From assembly GCF_005217615.1 (NCBI RefSeq), contig NZ_SZNK01000001.1:2189501-2253500 (forward strand): 64,000 nt of DNA. Reading direction: 5' to 3'. This DNA comes from Brevibacillus antibioticus (lineage in GTDB: Bacteria; Bacillota; Bacilli; Brevibacillales; Brevibacillaceae). The notes beneath the pieces were generated by a model. It saw nothing but the letters and a program-made list of their open reading frames with translations, ran no database searches and was not told the origin of the DNA. Position 1 is the stretch's first letter, and each line of letters starts with the position of its first letter. The position numbers and the translations under genes are program-made. Shown here piece by piece: positions 50,909-59,156 of the stretch.

Positions 50909-50992
50909 GAAGACTGTCTAGAAACAGTGTGAACCAAATGAGTATACATAATTTATATTATGTTATCTTTTTATAGGAAAAGGGGATGCCAG

Positions 50993-51793
50993 ATGATCAC
51001 GCACTTTTCTAAATTAACCTTACAAACGGTGTCTATCCAAGGGGTACACCAGGTTTACGCAGACCGTCTCGGCTTTCCGATTTCATCTCAATCAGACAAA
51101 CAGATTACGTTTCAAGTCACACCCGATTTTCGTTTAACCTTTGAAGAAGCGTATGAACCGATCTCCCCCGCCCATATTGCTTTTCAAGTGCCTTATTCCT
51201 TGTTTTATGAATCAGCGAAAAAGATCAAAGAATCTGGTCTTTTACTTGTTCGATGGGAGGATGGGCATGACATTGACCAGGAAAAACAGCGAATGAATCT
51301 GTATTTCCGCGATGGAGACGGGAATCTTCTCGAGATTATTGCCCATCAGTATGTGTCAGAAGAGGTCGTTCTGCCATCCACTCCCCTGCACATTTTGTAT
51401 TTACGGGAAGTGGGCTGTCCCGTGGAAAGTGTGCCTGTTTTTACGCAATGGCTAAAATCGAATCTGAGCATGAAAACATTCGAGGACGGCGAAATTTTCA
51501 ACTTCGTCGTTAGCGGAACGGCGCATATCGTGGCGACATGGAAAAACAGACCTTGGATTCCCATCGCGATGAAAGCGCTACCACCAAAAATGCACGTCAC
51601 CTTTGGAACACCTGACCAAGCGTTCCTGCAAAAAGTGCGGAGACGCTTTGAAAAAAGTAATGTCCTCTTCCATTCGGATGCTCATGAGCTTACGTTCGTC
51701 CGGGAAGGATACTCTTTTTCTGTTATCCATACACCCGATTACGCCCCTGACATCCCGTGCAAATTGCAATTACCGCTTTCGATCTCCACCTAG
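50993..51793 (+). CDS. VOC (glyoxalase/bleomycin-resistance fold) family protein
   Basis: A 266-residue protein with two VOC-like modules. The first (residues 1-115) has THFSKLTLQTVSIQGVHQVY, PAHIAFQVPYSLFYESAKKI and LYFRDGDGNLLEIIAHQY, typical of metal-dependent glyoxalase-like enzymes. The second half is less clear. ATG 50993 is chosen because AAAAGGGGA lies 6-7 nt before it; the frame extends upstream to 50960. Function is unknown, and it may be a lyase, dioxygenase or resistance protein. Confidence 0.72.
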   Translation: MITHFSKLTLQTVSIQGVHQVYADRLGFPISSQSDKQITFQVTPDFRLTFEEAYEPISPAHIAFQVPYSLFYESAKKIKESGLLLVRWEDGHDIDQEKQRMNLYFRDGDGNLLEIIAHQYVSEEVVLPSTPLHILYLREVGCPVESVPVFTQWLKSNLSMKTFEDGEIFNFVVSGTAHIVATWKNRPWIPIAMKALPPKMHVTFGTPDQAFLQKVRRRFEKSNVLFHSDAHELTFVREGYSFSVIHTPDYAPDIPCKLQLPLSIST

Positions 51794-51797
51794 CATA

Positions 51798-51845
51798 TAC
51801 AGCGGCTGTCGAGGACTTCAAATGTTGTCCCTGACCGCCGCTGTA
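51798..51845. terminator. Hairpin between the VOC and YheC/D genes
   Basis: TACAGCGGC and GCCGCTGTA form a perfect 9-bp stem. T tracts are weak, but the place between convergent genes fits a terminator. Confidence 0.5.
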
Positions 51846-51856
51846 CTTCTTTCACG

Positions 51857-52975
51857 CTATCCTCTGGAGACCTTTCTCTTCAAAAGTGGCTCGCGACCTT
51901 CGCGTCCTTGTGTTTTTGCTAAGTAGATGGCGTATTCAAGTGGGCGAGTAATGGCATTCTTGTACTGGTCCTTTGCCCCCATCTCCCGGAAAATTTCCCT
52001 GGCTGGTTTAGGATTCACTTCGATCAGCCACGCATGACCATCTACATCGACGCCAATATCCAGCCCAAATTCAACCATCCGTCCAAAATGCTCCTCGAGT
52101 GTTTCCGCTGTTTGAAAAGCGAGCTGCTCGCAATCATGCACGATCTGTGCAGTTCGTTCCTCCCCGAACCTCGGTCGGAGAAATGCCGGAACAGGGACAG
52201 CTTTTCCGCCGCCATGGAGATTAGAGGTAGCACTGCGTTCTGGGCCCACGCGAATCCCATGACCTGTAATGCTCCATTCACCCTGCCCATTCTTTTGAAT
52301 CAAGAGGCGCATATCTACTGCCCGCGAAGGAACCAGTTGCAGTCGAAGCCCTTGCTGAACGATGTATTTCTCCTGTCTCGTCCAACGATCTACCCATCTC
52401 TGGGCAGCGACCTTGTCTTTTACGACTGTGGATACTTTCGCCCTCTGCTTGTTCCTTCCGAGCAATCGAAGTTCGTCTCCACGCTTTTCAATGGACAAGA
52501 TGTTGCGTCCCCCTGTTCCATTGAGTGGCTTTACATAAAGCAATGGATGCTTGCCTAGCATGTTGACCAGGCTTTGTCGGTTGTAGAGGTGTGTCTCCGG
52601 GAGCCACCGATGCATTCTAGGGTCCCGATGCAGCACCTCATGTACACGCCATTTGTTTGCCAAGCGGTTGTTTGCATACAAAAAATTACTCGTCCGCCGA
52701 AAGGCCACATAGTTCTTAAACGCTTGTGTCGGTGTGTAACGGTATCGGTCGAAAACAGCGTCTGGACGGTCAAATATCCTTGATTGCCAACCGCCATTGC
52801 TCCCCACGACATACCCTCTCACCTGCTTGCCGACTCCAAGTACATCGTTAGGTGAAAATAGGAAAAGGGTACAGCCCAGTTCTTGTCCAGCCTTGAGCAG
52901 TCGCCGAAAATAGGTTGGCTCCGCAAAACGCTTGCCTTCCCGCCAAGTCAAGATGCCGATTATGGGTCGTTTCAA
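51857..52975 (-). CDS. YheC/YheD-type ATP-grasp protein (spore-associated)
   Basis: A 372-residue protein of the YheC/YheD family. It begins RPIIGILTWREGKRF and contains NKWRVHEVLHRDPRMHRWLP and VKPLNGTGGRNILSIE, and near the end FGLDIGVDVDGHAWLIEVNP, which gives the ATP-grasp metal and nucleotide sites. In Bacillus such proteins are coat-associated in spores. Its precise ligase substrate is unknown. Start ATG is followed by MKRPIIG; weak SD. Confidence 0.83.
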   Translation of the reverse strand: MKRPIIGILTWREGKRFAEPTYFRRLLKAGQELGCTLFLFSPNDVLGVGKQVRGYVVGSNGGWQSRIFDRPDAVFDRYRYTPTQAFKNYVAFRRTSNFLYANNRLANKWRVHEVLHRDPRMHRWLPETHLYNRQSLVNMLGKHPLLYVKPLNGTGGRNILSIEKRGDELRLLGRNKQRAKVSTVVKDKVAAQRWVDRWTRQEKYIVQQGLRLQLVPSRAVDMRLLIQKNGQGEWSITGHGIRVGPERSATSNLHGGGKAVPVPAFLRPRFGEERTAQIVHDCEQLAFQTAETLEEHFGRMVEFGLDIGVDVDGHAWLIEVNPKPAREIFREMGAKDQYKNAITRPLEYAIYLAKTQGREGREPLLKRKVSRG

Positions 52976-53034
52976 AAGACCACCCTCTCTCGTTTCCTCC
53001 TTGGCAGTTTATTCAATCCGTAGTCAAATGGCGA

Positions 53035-53943
53035 TTATCTCAGCTTCTTTTCCAAGTGAAACAGGTCGAGTGGCAACGGAGCCGTGACTTCGATGATTTC
53101 TCCCCCGAATGGATGCACAAATGTGAGCACGGCTGCGTGCAGCGCTTGTCGCTTAATGAGCTCGCGCTTGCCACCATACAGTTCATCCCCTAAAAGCGGG
53201 TGCCCAATGTGACTGAAGTGAACGCGAATTTGATGGGTTCTCCCCGTCTCCAATTGACATTCTACTTTCGTAGCTGTTTGAAGACGTTCCTTCACCTGGT
53301 AATGGGTAATCGCTGGATCGCCGTTAGGTGTGACCCTTCTGCGCGTCCCATGATTCCGGTCTTTTCCAATGGGCTCATTAATTTTCCCACGCTCTTTGGA
53401 CATTTGTCCCGAAACATACGCGACATAGGTACGCTTGATTGTGCGCTCACGCAGCATTTCATCTAACAGGGCAGAGGCCCACGCATGCTTCGCGTACAGA
53501 ACGACACCTGATGTATCCTGATCCAGCCGATGGACATGACGTACCTTTGCTTCCAAACCTGTACGAAAAAAGTGCCCCGACACGAGATGATCCAACGTCA
53601 CATGATGGTGTCGTTCGGTCGGATGTAATAGAAGACCAACCGGCTTATTCACGATGAGCAAATGATCATCCTCGTACAGGATCTCCGGAGCCTCACTAGC
53701 CGGATCAAGCCCCAACGGCTCAGGCTTGCACATCCGCAGGCGAATTTCCTGCCCTGCTTTTCCTGCAACATGCTGAGCAACAGGTGCGCCATCCAGCAGT
53801 ATTTCTTTGTGTTGGAATAAAAGATGGACCTGCTTGCGAGGCAGCTTCCACTCTTCGCGCAGCAGGTTCCCAATCGGGATAGCATCGTCTTTTTCTCGTA
53901 AATGGGCAACGAGCCATTCCCCTTCTTTTTTCATGAATAACAT
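53035..53943 (-). CDS. RluA family pseudouridine synthase
   Basis: A 302-residue enzyme. The catalytic Asp lies in VHRLDQDTSGVVLYAK (about residue 140), the motif of RluA/RluD enzymes that isomerise uridine in rRNA or tRNA. N-terminal RKQVHLLFQHKEILLDG is an S4-like RNA-binding segment. LETGRTHQIRVHFSHIGHPL is the second family motif. It resembles the B. subtilis YjbO/YhcT type; which rRNA or tRNA it modifies cannot be told. Start ATG 53943 follows GGGAGATA. Confidence 0.9.
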   Translation of the reverse strand: MLFMKKEGEWLVAHLREKDDAIPIGNLLREEWKLPRKQVHLLFQHKEILLDGAPVAQHVAGKAGQEIRLRMCKPEPLGLDPASEAPEILYEDDHLLIVNKPVGLLLHPTERHHHVTLDHLVSGHFFRTGLEAKVRHVHRLDQDTSGVVLYAKHAWASALLDEMLRERTIKRTYVAYVSGQMSKERGKINEPIGKDRNHGTRRRVTPNGDPAITHYQVKERLQTATKVECQLETGRTHQIRVHFSHIGHPLLGDELYGGKRELIKRQALHAAVLTFVHPFGGEIIEVTAPLPLDLFHLEKKLR

Positions 53944-53976
53944 TTCTGTCTATCTCCCTGTTCTATGTTCATGCAA

Positions 53977-54324
53977 TTACGCTTGCTCGAGTCCTTTACT
54001 GACTTGAATAGCCCGGTCCAGAAAATGCTCGATCTCCTCACGACTTTTTCCGAGCTTGCTTACGAAGCGAACCAGTTCTTTTCCATTATGGAACGCAATA
54101 AAACTCGGAATCCCGAAGACATCATGCTTTTGGGACAAGTCCGGGAGAGTGTCACGGTTGACTTCAATCATGTCCAGCTGTTCTTTGTATTTTTCCTCCA
54201 CGGCAGGCATGAATGGATCAATGCGATGGCAATCTGGGCACCAATCCGTGAAGAATTTGACAATGACTGGCTTGTTTGCTGCGATCACTTGCTCGAACTC
54301 AGCTTCTGTCTTAATTTCTCTCAT
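53977..54324 (-). CDS. Thioredoxin family protein
   Basis: A 115-residue thioredoxin-fold protein. The active site reads DWCPDC (about residue 28), with [15 protein letters not shown] supplying the cis-Pro. The CPDC spacer differs from the common CGPC. The frame extends upstream to 54399, but ATG 54324 follows GGGAGGAAG and gives [10 protein letters not shown]. It probably reduces disulfides in the cytosol. Single gene. Confidence 0.88.
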   Translation of the reverse strand: MREIKTEAEFEQVIAANKPVIVKFFTDWCPDCHRIDPFMPAVEEKYKEQLDMIEVNRDTLPDLSQKHDVFGIPSFIAFHNGKELVRFVSKLGKSREEIEHFLDRAIQVSKGLEQA

Positions 54325-54473
54325 GTTATCTTCCTCCCAGAATGATTTGGAAATAGTGTACCACAGGCACGGGCTGTTTGGGACGTTTAGGAGAAACAAT
54401 TGCCATCACTAACAAAACAACAAACGGAAATCCTATCTGTTGTACCCCAAAATCTTTAAGGTAGGTGCTACTC

Positions 54474-54692
54474 ATGAAAAAATTCGCTGCTTTGTTGATG
54501 GTTGCATGCTTGGTAACTACTGCAATTCCTGTATCTGCTGCAACACATGACGGTCACAAAAAACACCACAAAGTACAAACAAAAGCGCATCACATGAAGA
54601 CCAAAGCTCACCATATGAAAACCAAAGCACATAAAGGCAAAGCGCATATCAAGGCTATGCCGAAAACGGGTATGGGTGGGGCAAGCAATTAA
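54474..54692 (+). CDS. Small secreted His/Lys-rich protein with LPxTG-like C-terminus, 72 aa
   Basis: A signal peptide (residues 1-23, MKKFAALLMVACLVTTAIPVSAA) is followed by a basic part with direct repeats KAHHMKT, twice in full, plus related KAHKGK. The end reads KAMPKTGMGGASN. MPKTG resembles the sorting motif LPxTG, and a sortase gene follows. Unlike classical substrates there is no hydrophobic stretch and basic tail after the motif. ATG 54474 follows GGTAGGTG. Confidence 0.7.
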   Translation: MKKFAALLMVACLVTTAIPVSAATHDGHKKHHKVQTKAHHMKTKAHHMKTKAHKGKAHIKAMPKTGMGGASN

Positions 54693-54716
54693 AGGGGGAT
54701 CTTCCCCCTTTTCTTT
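54691..54716 (+). terminator. Hairpin between the small substrate gene and the sortase
   Basis: AAAGGGGGA / TCCCCCTTT with a 3-nt loop and TTTTCTTT after it. It starts inside the stop codon of the upstream gene and would end most transcripts there, leaving only some read-through into the sortase. Confidence 0.75.
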
Positions 54717-54723
54717 GCGATCT

Positions 54724-55413
54724 ATGAAAAAACTACTGGGTTTCCTTCTATTCATTAGTTTGGTTACAATTGGTTGCGGTCATACAGCTAAACAACCTGT
54801 CGAAGCGCCAAAAATCACGAATACCATGCTAAAACCAGCAGGGCCCATCCTTATCAAACAAACAGTTACCGTTTATGGTCCGCCACTGCCACCACAACCG
54901 ACGTTCGTTCCTGCCCCTCCTCTTCCAGACGGAATCATGCCGACACTTCTACATATTCCAAAATTGAAACTGCAAGCTCGTGTAGAACCGGTCGGCGTTT
55001 TACCGAATGGGCAAATGGACGTCCCAAAGGCTTTTGATCGCGTGGGTATTTTGGCTCCGTGGACGAAGCCCGGGATGAAGGGAAATGCAGTGATCGCCGG
55101 TCATTTTGATCATTATACGGGGCCAGCTGTTTTTTACCATCTGAAAAAACTAAAGCCCGGCGACAAAATCACGGTGCGTGAAGCAAAAGGAAGGATGCTT
55201 ACCTTTCAGGTTCGAAAAGTAGAAAGCTTCCAGACTGCCGAAGCACCCATCGATCAGATTTTTGGGAATGCAGAAAGATCACATCTGAATTTGATTACCT
55301 GCTCCGGCAAATTTAACAAGAAAACACAGGAACATGCTCAAAGGCTAGTCGTCTTTTCGGAACTTGTTCAGGATTCGACGCCACAAGATGAGAAACCCAG
55401 TGATCGCAAATGA
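54724..55413 (+). CDS. Sortase (class F-like)
   Basis: A 229-residue sortase. A lipoprotein-like N-terminus (MKKLLGFLLFISLVTIGC) with a possible lipobox TIGC or a membrane anchor is followed by a Pro-rich linker (GPPLPPQPTFVPAPPLPDGI). The catalytic set is His in VIAGHFDHYTGPAVFY, Cys in LITCSGKFN and Arg in AQRLVVFS. The size, His-motif form and lack of a C-terminal membrane segment suit class F or related small sortases. No good SD precedes ATG 54724. It probably acts on the adjacent small secreted protein. Confidence 0.82.
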   Translation: MKKLLGFLLFISLVTIGCGHTAKQPVEAPKITNTMLKPAGPILIKQTVTVYGPPLPPQPTFVPAPPLPDGIMPTLLHIPKLKLQARVEPVGVLPNGQMDVPKAFDRVGILAPWTKPGMKGNAVIAGHFDHYTGPAVFYHLKKLKPGDKITVREAKGRMLTFQVRKVESFQTAEAPIDQIFGNAERSHLNLITCSGKFNKKTQEHAQRLVVFSELVQDSTPQDEKPSDRK

Positions 55414-55437
55414 TTGCGGCGACTGGGTTTCTTGTTT
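55392..55437. terminator. Terminator at the end of the sortase gene
   Basis: GAAACCCAGT and ACTGGGTTTC form a perfect 10-bp stem that overlaps the end of the sortase coding region. A LysR gene ends on the other side. Confidence 0.75.
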
Positions 55438-55441
55438 GGCT

Positions 55442-56329
55442 TTATATTTTTCCACCCTGTTCGAGGAGACATTGCACAAATGCCTCTGCCGGACGAGACA
55501 AGGGCTTGTCTTTTCGATACGCCACGACGAGTGTACGAGAAGGTTTTGTTTTTATCCGCACATAAGTTGGCGGCTCAATCGTTCCGGGTGCGAGTGTAAT
55601 CATTTTCGGCGCAAACGATAACCCCATGCCTGCTGCAACAAGTGACTGAGCCGTCTGGATGTTCGAGCTCTCAAACACGATTCGCGGACGGAATCCCGCC
55701 TGCTCACAGAGCCGAAGCGAAATCGTACGGAAGCCTTGTCCTTCTTTTAACAGGATAAAAGGCTGATCGGCTACCTCCGCGAGATCGACTTCTTTTCGTT
55801 TCGCGAGCGGATGATTGGCTGGTACCGCCAAAAAAATTTCTTCGTTGATCGCGGGGATGATTTCCAGAGACGGATCACTGATCGGCATGGTTAGTAGGCT
55901 TACATCAATTTTCCCCCGCACAAGTAGCTGCTCCAAATGACTCGACGTTTCCTCCATCAATTGCAGCTCGACACCGGGAAATTGCTGTGTAAACGTAGGC
56001 AACACCCTTGGCAGCACGTATGCCCCTGTAATGGGTAAACTTCCGACTAGCAATTTGCCGCTTTCTCCTATGGCATACGCTCGCATTTCCCTCTCTAGCC
56101 CCTCTGACATGTCGACGAGCGTTTGCGCCACCTGTATGAAGCGCTGGCCCGCATCAGTCAGTTCTACGTGCTGCGGCAAGCGATGGAACAAGCTGACACC
56201 GAGTATTTTCTCCAGCTTCGCAATTTGCTGGCTCAACGAAGGTTGGGCCAAATGTAATCGATTGGCTGCCCGAGAAAAACTGCGTTCTTCCGCAACAGCG
56301 AGTACATAACGAATTTGTCGTAACTCCAT
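55442..56329 (-). CDS. LysR family transcriptional regulator
   Basis: A 295-residue LTTR. The N-terminal HTH (residues 2-60) reads ELRQIRYVLAVAEERSFSRA then NRLHLAQPSLSQQIAKLEKI; the effector-binding domain has the usual LLVGSLPITGAYVLPRVLPT segment. It is divergent from leuCD, 113 bp apart, so it may control leuCD. A dyad at 56341-56357 fits an LTTR site. Start ATG 56329 is near the divergent promoter. Confidence 0.88.
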   Translation of the reverse strand: MELRQIRYVLAVAEERSFSRAANRLHLAQPSLSQQIAKLEKILGVSLFHRLPQHVELTDAGQRFIQVAQTLVDMSEGLEREMRAYAIGESGKLLVGSLPITGAYVLPRVLPTFTQQFPGVELQLMEETSSHLEQLLVRGKIDVSLLTMPISDPSLEIIPAINEEIFLAVPANHPLAKRKEVDLAEVADQPFILLKEGQGFRTISLRLCEQAGFRPRIVFESSNIQTAQSLVAAGMGLSFAPKMITLAPGTIEPPTYVRIKTKPSRTLVVAYRKDKPLSRPAEAFVQCLLEQGGKI

Positions 56330-56340
56330 ATAAACCTCCC

Positions 56341-56368
56341 GATAGGCAAAAACTATCCTTCTTATAAT
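56341..56368 (+). promoter_or_regulatory. LysR-type operator and leuC promoter
   Basis: GATAG-N7-CTATC (56341-56357) contains the T-N11-A core of LysR-type sites. It overlaps the -35 position of a leuC promoter with TATAAT at 56363-56368, and sits 12 nt from the lysR start, so it can serve autoregulation as well. Confidence 0.55.
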
Positions 56369-56442
56369 TATTATATCTTTGAACTATTCTCTTTGCCATG
56401 TTACAACCTTGTTAAGAGTTTTTGAACGAAGGAGGAAACATA

Positions 56443-57873
56443 ATGACAGCCCGTACGATGTTTGAAAAGATTTGGGACAATCACGTTATTCACGAAGAGG
56501 CAGGCAAGCCGAGCCTTTTGTATATCGATCTGCACCTGGTTCACGAGGTGACTTCACCGCAAGCTTTCGAAGGACTCCGCTTGGCTGACCGAAAAGTCCG
56601 CCGTCCAGAGCTTACCTTCGCAACCATGGACCACAACGTACCGACTGCTGACCGTTTTAATGTCAAAGACCCGATTTCTCGTCAACAAATGGAAACCTTG
56701 ACGGCGAACTGTAAGGAATTCGGGATTACACTCGCGGATCTAAACAGCCCAGATCAAGGGATCGTCCACGTCATTGGTCCTGAGCTCGGGCTCACACATC
56801 CAGGCAAAACAATCGTCTGCGGTGACAGCCACACCTCCACCCACGGAGCATTCGGTGCCCTTGCCTTCGGTATTGGTACCAGTGAAGTGGAGCATGTACT
56901 CGCAACGCAGTGCTTGCAGCAATCCAAACCAAAAACGATGGAAGTACGCGTAAACGGCGACCTGCCATTTGGCGTCAGTGCAAAAGATTTAATTTTGGCG
57001 ATTATCGCAAAATACGGAACTGATTTTGCAACTGGCTACGTCGTAGAATACACAGGCGCTGCGATCCGCAACCTGACCATGGAAGAACGCATGACGGTGT
57101 GCAACATGACGATCGAAGGTGGCGCTCGTGCCGGCTTAATCGCACCTGACCAGACTACGTTTGACTACTTAAAAGGCAAGCGCTTTGTTCCGCAAGGGGA
57201 AGATTTCCTTGCCGCTGTCGAGGCGTGGAAAGAGCTGTGCACGGACGAAGGCGCTGCATTTGATGTCTGTGTAGAAATCGAGGCAGCCGAGATCGCACCG
57301 CAAGTAACGTGGGGAACGAGCCCTGGTATGGGTACGAACATTACGAGCACCGTTCCAAGCCCTGAGTCATTCGATACAGCCGCACAGCGCAAAGCAGCAC
57401 AAGATGCTCTGGCGTACATGGACCTTGCACCAGGCACTCCTATGAGCGAAATCAAAATCGATCGCGTTTTTATTGGTTCCTGTACAAACGGTCGGATCGA
57501 GGACCTACGCAAAGCAGCCGAAGTGGCTAAAGGACGCAAGGTCTCCCCTTCCGTACACGCGATGGTCGTTCCCGGTTCTCAATCAGTTAAGCAGCTCGCT
57601 GAGCAAGAAGGCTTGCACCTCATTTTCCAAGAAGCTGGCTTTGACTGGCGCGAATCTGGTTGCTCCATGTGTCTGGCGATGAATCCAGATATCCTGTCCG
57701 AGGGTGAGCGTTGTGCTTCTACCTCTAACCGGAACTTCGAAGGACGTCAAGGACGTGGCGGAAGGACGCATCTGGTCAGCCCGGAAATGGCAGCAGCAGC
57801 AGCTATCGCAGGTCACTTTGTCGATGTTCGTGAATGGAAAAGCGAGAACGCTAGCAAGGAGGTATTCCAATGA
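56443..57873 (+). CDS. leuC: 3-isopropylmalate dehydratase large subunit
   Basis: A 476-residue aconitase-family subunit. It isomerises 2- to 3-isopropylmalate with LeuD in leucine synthesis. The [4Fe-4S] cluster cysteines lie in [10 protein letters not shown] and [10 protein letters not shown]. Other marks are [32 protein letters not shown] and [23 protein letters not shown] 56443 follows GAAGGAGGAA; the frame is open a little upstream. It overlaps leuD by 4 bp. Here leuCD is separate from any ilv-leuAB genes within the window. Confidence 0.96.
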   Translation: MTARTMFEKIWDNHVIHEEAGKPSLLYIDLHLVHEVTSPQAFEGLRLADRKVRRPELTFATMDHNVPTADRFNVKDPISRQQMETLTANCKEFGITLADLNSPDQGIVHVIGPELGLTHPGKTIVCGDSHTSTHGAFGALAFGIGTSEVEHVLATQCLQQSKPKTMEVRVNGDLPFGVSAKDLILAIIAKYGTDFATGYVVEYTGAAIRNLTMEERMTVCNMTIEGGARAGLIAPDQTTFDYLKGKRFVPQGEDFLAAVEAWKELCTDEGAAFDVCVEIEAAEIAPQVTWGTSPGMGTNITSTVPSPESFDTAAQRKAAQDALAYMDLAPGTPMSEIKIDRVFIGSCTNGRIEDLRKAAEVAKGRKVSPSVHAMVVPGSQSVKQLAEQEGLHLIFQEAGFDWRESGCSMCLAMNPDILSEGERCASTSNRNFEGRQGRGGRTHLVSPEMAAAAAIAGHFVDVREWKSENASKEVFQ

Positions 57874-58454
57874 ATCCATTTGTCATCCACACCGGAGTGG
57901 TAGCCCCACTCGATCGTGTAAACGTAGATACGGACGCTATTATCCCTAAGCAGTTCTTGAAGCGCATTGAGCGCAGCGGTTTTGGTCAATTCCTGTTCTA
58001 CGAATGGCGCTTTACTGTCGATGGTGCGCCAATCGATTCGTTCATTCTGAATACGCCTGCGTACAAGGAGTCTACTGTCCTTCTTGCCCGCAACAATTTT
58101 GGCTGCGGCTCCTCTCGTGAGCATGCGCCATGGGCACTCTTTGATTATGGCTTCCGCTGTGTGATCGCTCCATCCTTTGCGGATATCTTTTATAACAACT
58201 GCTTCAAAAACGGCATCCTGCCGATCAAGTTGAGTGAAGAGCAAGTCGACGAGCTGTTCAATCGTGCCGAAAACAAACCGAACTACCAGCTGACCATCGA
58301 TCTGCAAGAACAAGTCGTTCGTGACAGTGAAGGTCTCTCCTACCCGTTCGAGGTAGACGCCTACCGTCGTTACTGCCTACTGAATGGTCTCGACGATATT
58401 GGAATTACGTTGCAGTACGAAGATAAAATTGCTGCATACGAAGCAAGTCGTTAA
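57870..58454 (+). CDS. leuD: 3-isopropylmalate dehydratase small subunit
   Basis: A 194-residue swivelling-domain subunit that completes LeuCD. Marks are [36 protein letters not shown] and [18 protein letters not shown], all standard. The start overlaps the leuC stop (ATGA), and AAGGAGG lies upstream. A strong terminator follows. Confidence 0.96.
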   Translation: MNPFVIHTGVVAPLDRVNVDTDAIIPKQFLKRIERSGFGQFLFYEWRFTVDGAPIDSFILNTPAYKESTVLLARNNFGCGSSREHAPWALFDYGFRCVIAPSFADIFYNNCFKNGILPIKLSEEQVDELFNRAENKPNYQLTIDLQEQVVRDSEGLSYPFEVDAYRRYCLLNGLDDIGITLQYEDKIAAYEASR

Positions 58455-58480
58455 TTTTTCATTCATAACGTAGCCCATAG

Positions 58481-58520
58481 AAAAAGCGAAGGCATCCACT
58501 ATTGTGTGCCTTCGCTTTTT
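58481..58520. terminator. Bidirectional terminator after leuD
   Basis: AAAAAGCGAAGGCA and TGCCTTCGCTTTTT form a perfect 14-bp stem with T runs on both strands. Confidence 0.9.
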
Positions 58521-58531
58521 TCATGCTTGTC

Positions 58532-59038
58532 CTATAGAAGAATATACATGTGGCTCTCATCAAAGTATTGATCACCATTTTTCAGTGCACGCTTTTCCAA
58601 CCCATATGGAATAAATCCCAATTTCTCATAGAGACGAATGGCAGTCGGATTGGTCGTGACGACAGCGAGCTGTACCGTATCGATATCTCCCCGCTCCTTT
58701 AAATACGCGAGCTCTGCCTGCATGAGCGCTTGTGCGACACCCGTCCCGCGATACGCTTCACGAACGTACATAGAGACGATAGAAGCTTTGTGTTTTGATT
58801 TCAGCCCTTTGTGGCGGAAAAAACCGATGATGCCAGCCAGCTGTCCTTCCACAAATGCACCAAAATAGCCGCTATCCCCCGCCTCCCCTTGCGAAAGTCT
58901 TCTCAGCCACTCTTCCCCAGGCATTTGGATTTCCTCTTCATAGGTCGAGCCGAATGCATCTGGATCAGTTTGCAGCCCTTCCAGTCTAATTTTAATAAGC
59001 TCATCAGCATCGTCTGGTCCCAAAAAGCGAACTTCCAT
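58532..59038 (-). CDS. GNAT family N-acetyltransferase
   Basis: A 168-residue GNAT. Motif A is in SIVSMYVREAYRGTGVAQAL (R-G-T-G-V-A), and TTNPTAIRLYEKLGFIPYG is motif B. It is similar to proteins acetylating small amines or protein N-termini; the acceptor is unknown. ATG 59038 follows GGGAGAGGTG. Single gene between two terminators. Confidence 0.87.
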   Translation of the reverse strand: MEVRFLGPDDADELIKIRLEGLQTDPDAFGSTYEEEIQMPGEEWLRRLSQGEAGDSGYFGAFVEGQLAGIIGFFRHKGLKSKHKASIVSMYVREAYRGTGVAQALMQAELAYLKERGDIDTVQLAVVTTNPTAIRLYEKLGFIPYGLEKRALKNGDQYFDESHMYILL

Positions 59039-59111
59039 TCTAAGCTGCACCTCTCCCATTTTTAATTTCCACTTATCTTAGTCAAGAGTTGCTAGAAAGT
59101 AAAGAACTATC

Positions 59112-59143
59112 TAAAAAAAATAGCCAGGAGCATCTCCCTGGCC
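59112..59143 (-). terminator. Intrinsic terminator after the acyl-CoA ligase gene
   Basis: GCCAGG and CCTGGC pair with one bulge; a run of eight T follows on the minus strand. Confidence 0.7.
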
Positions 59144-59156
59144 AATGAACCTCTTC

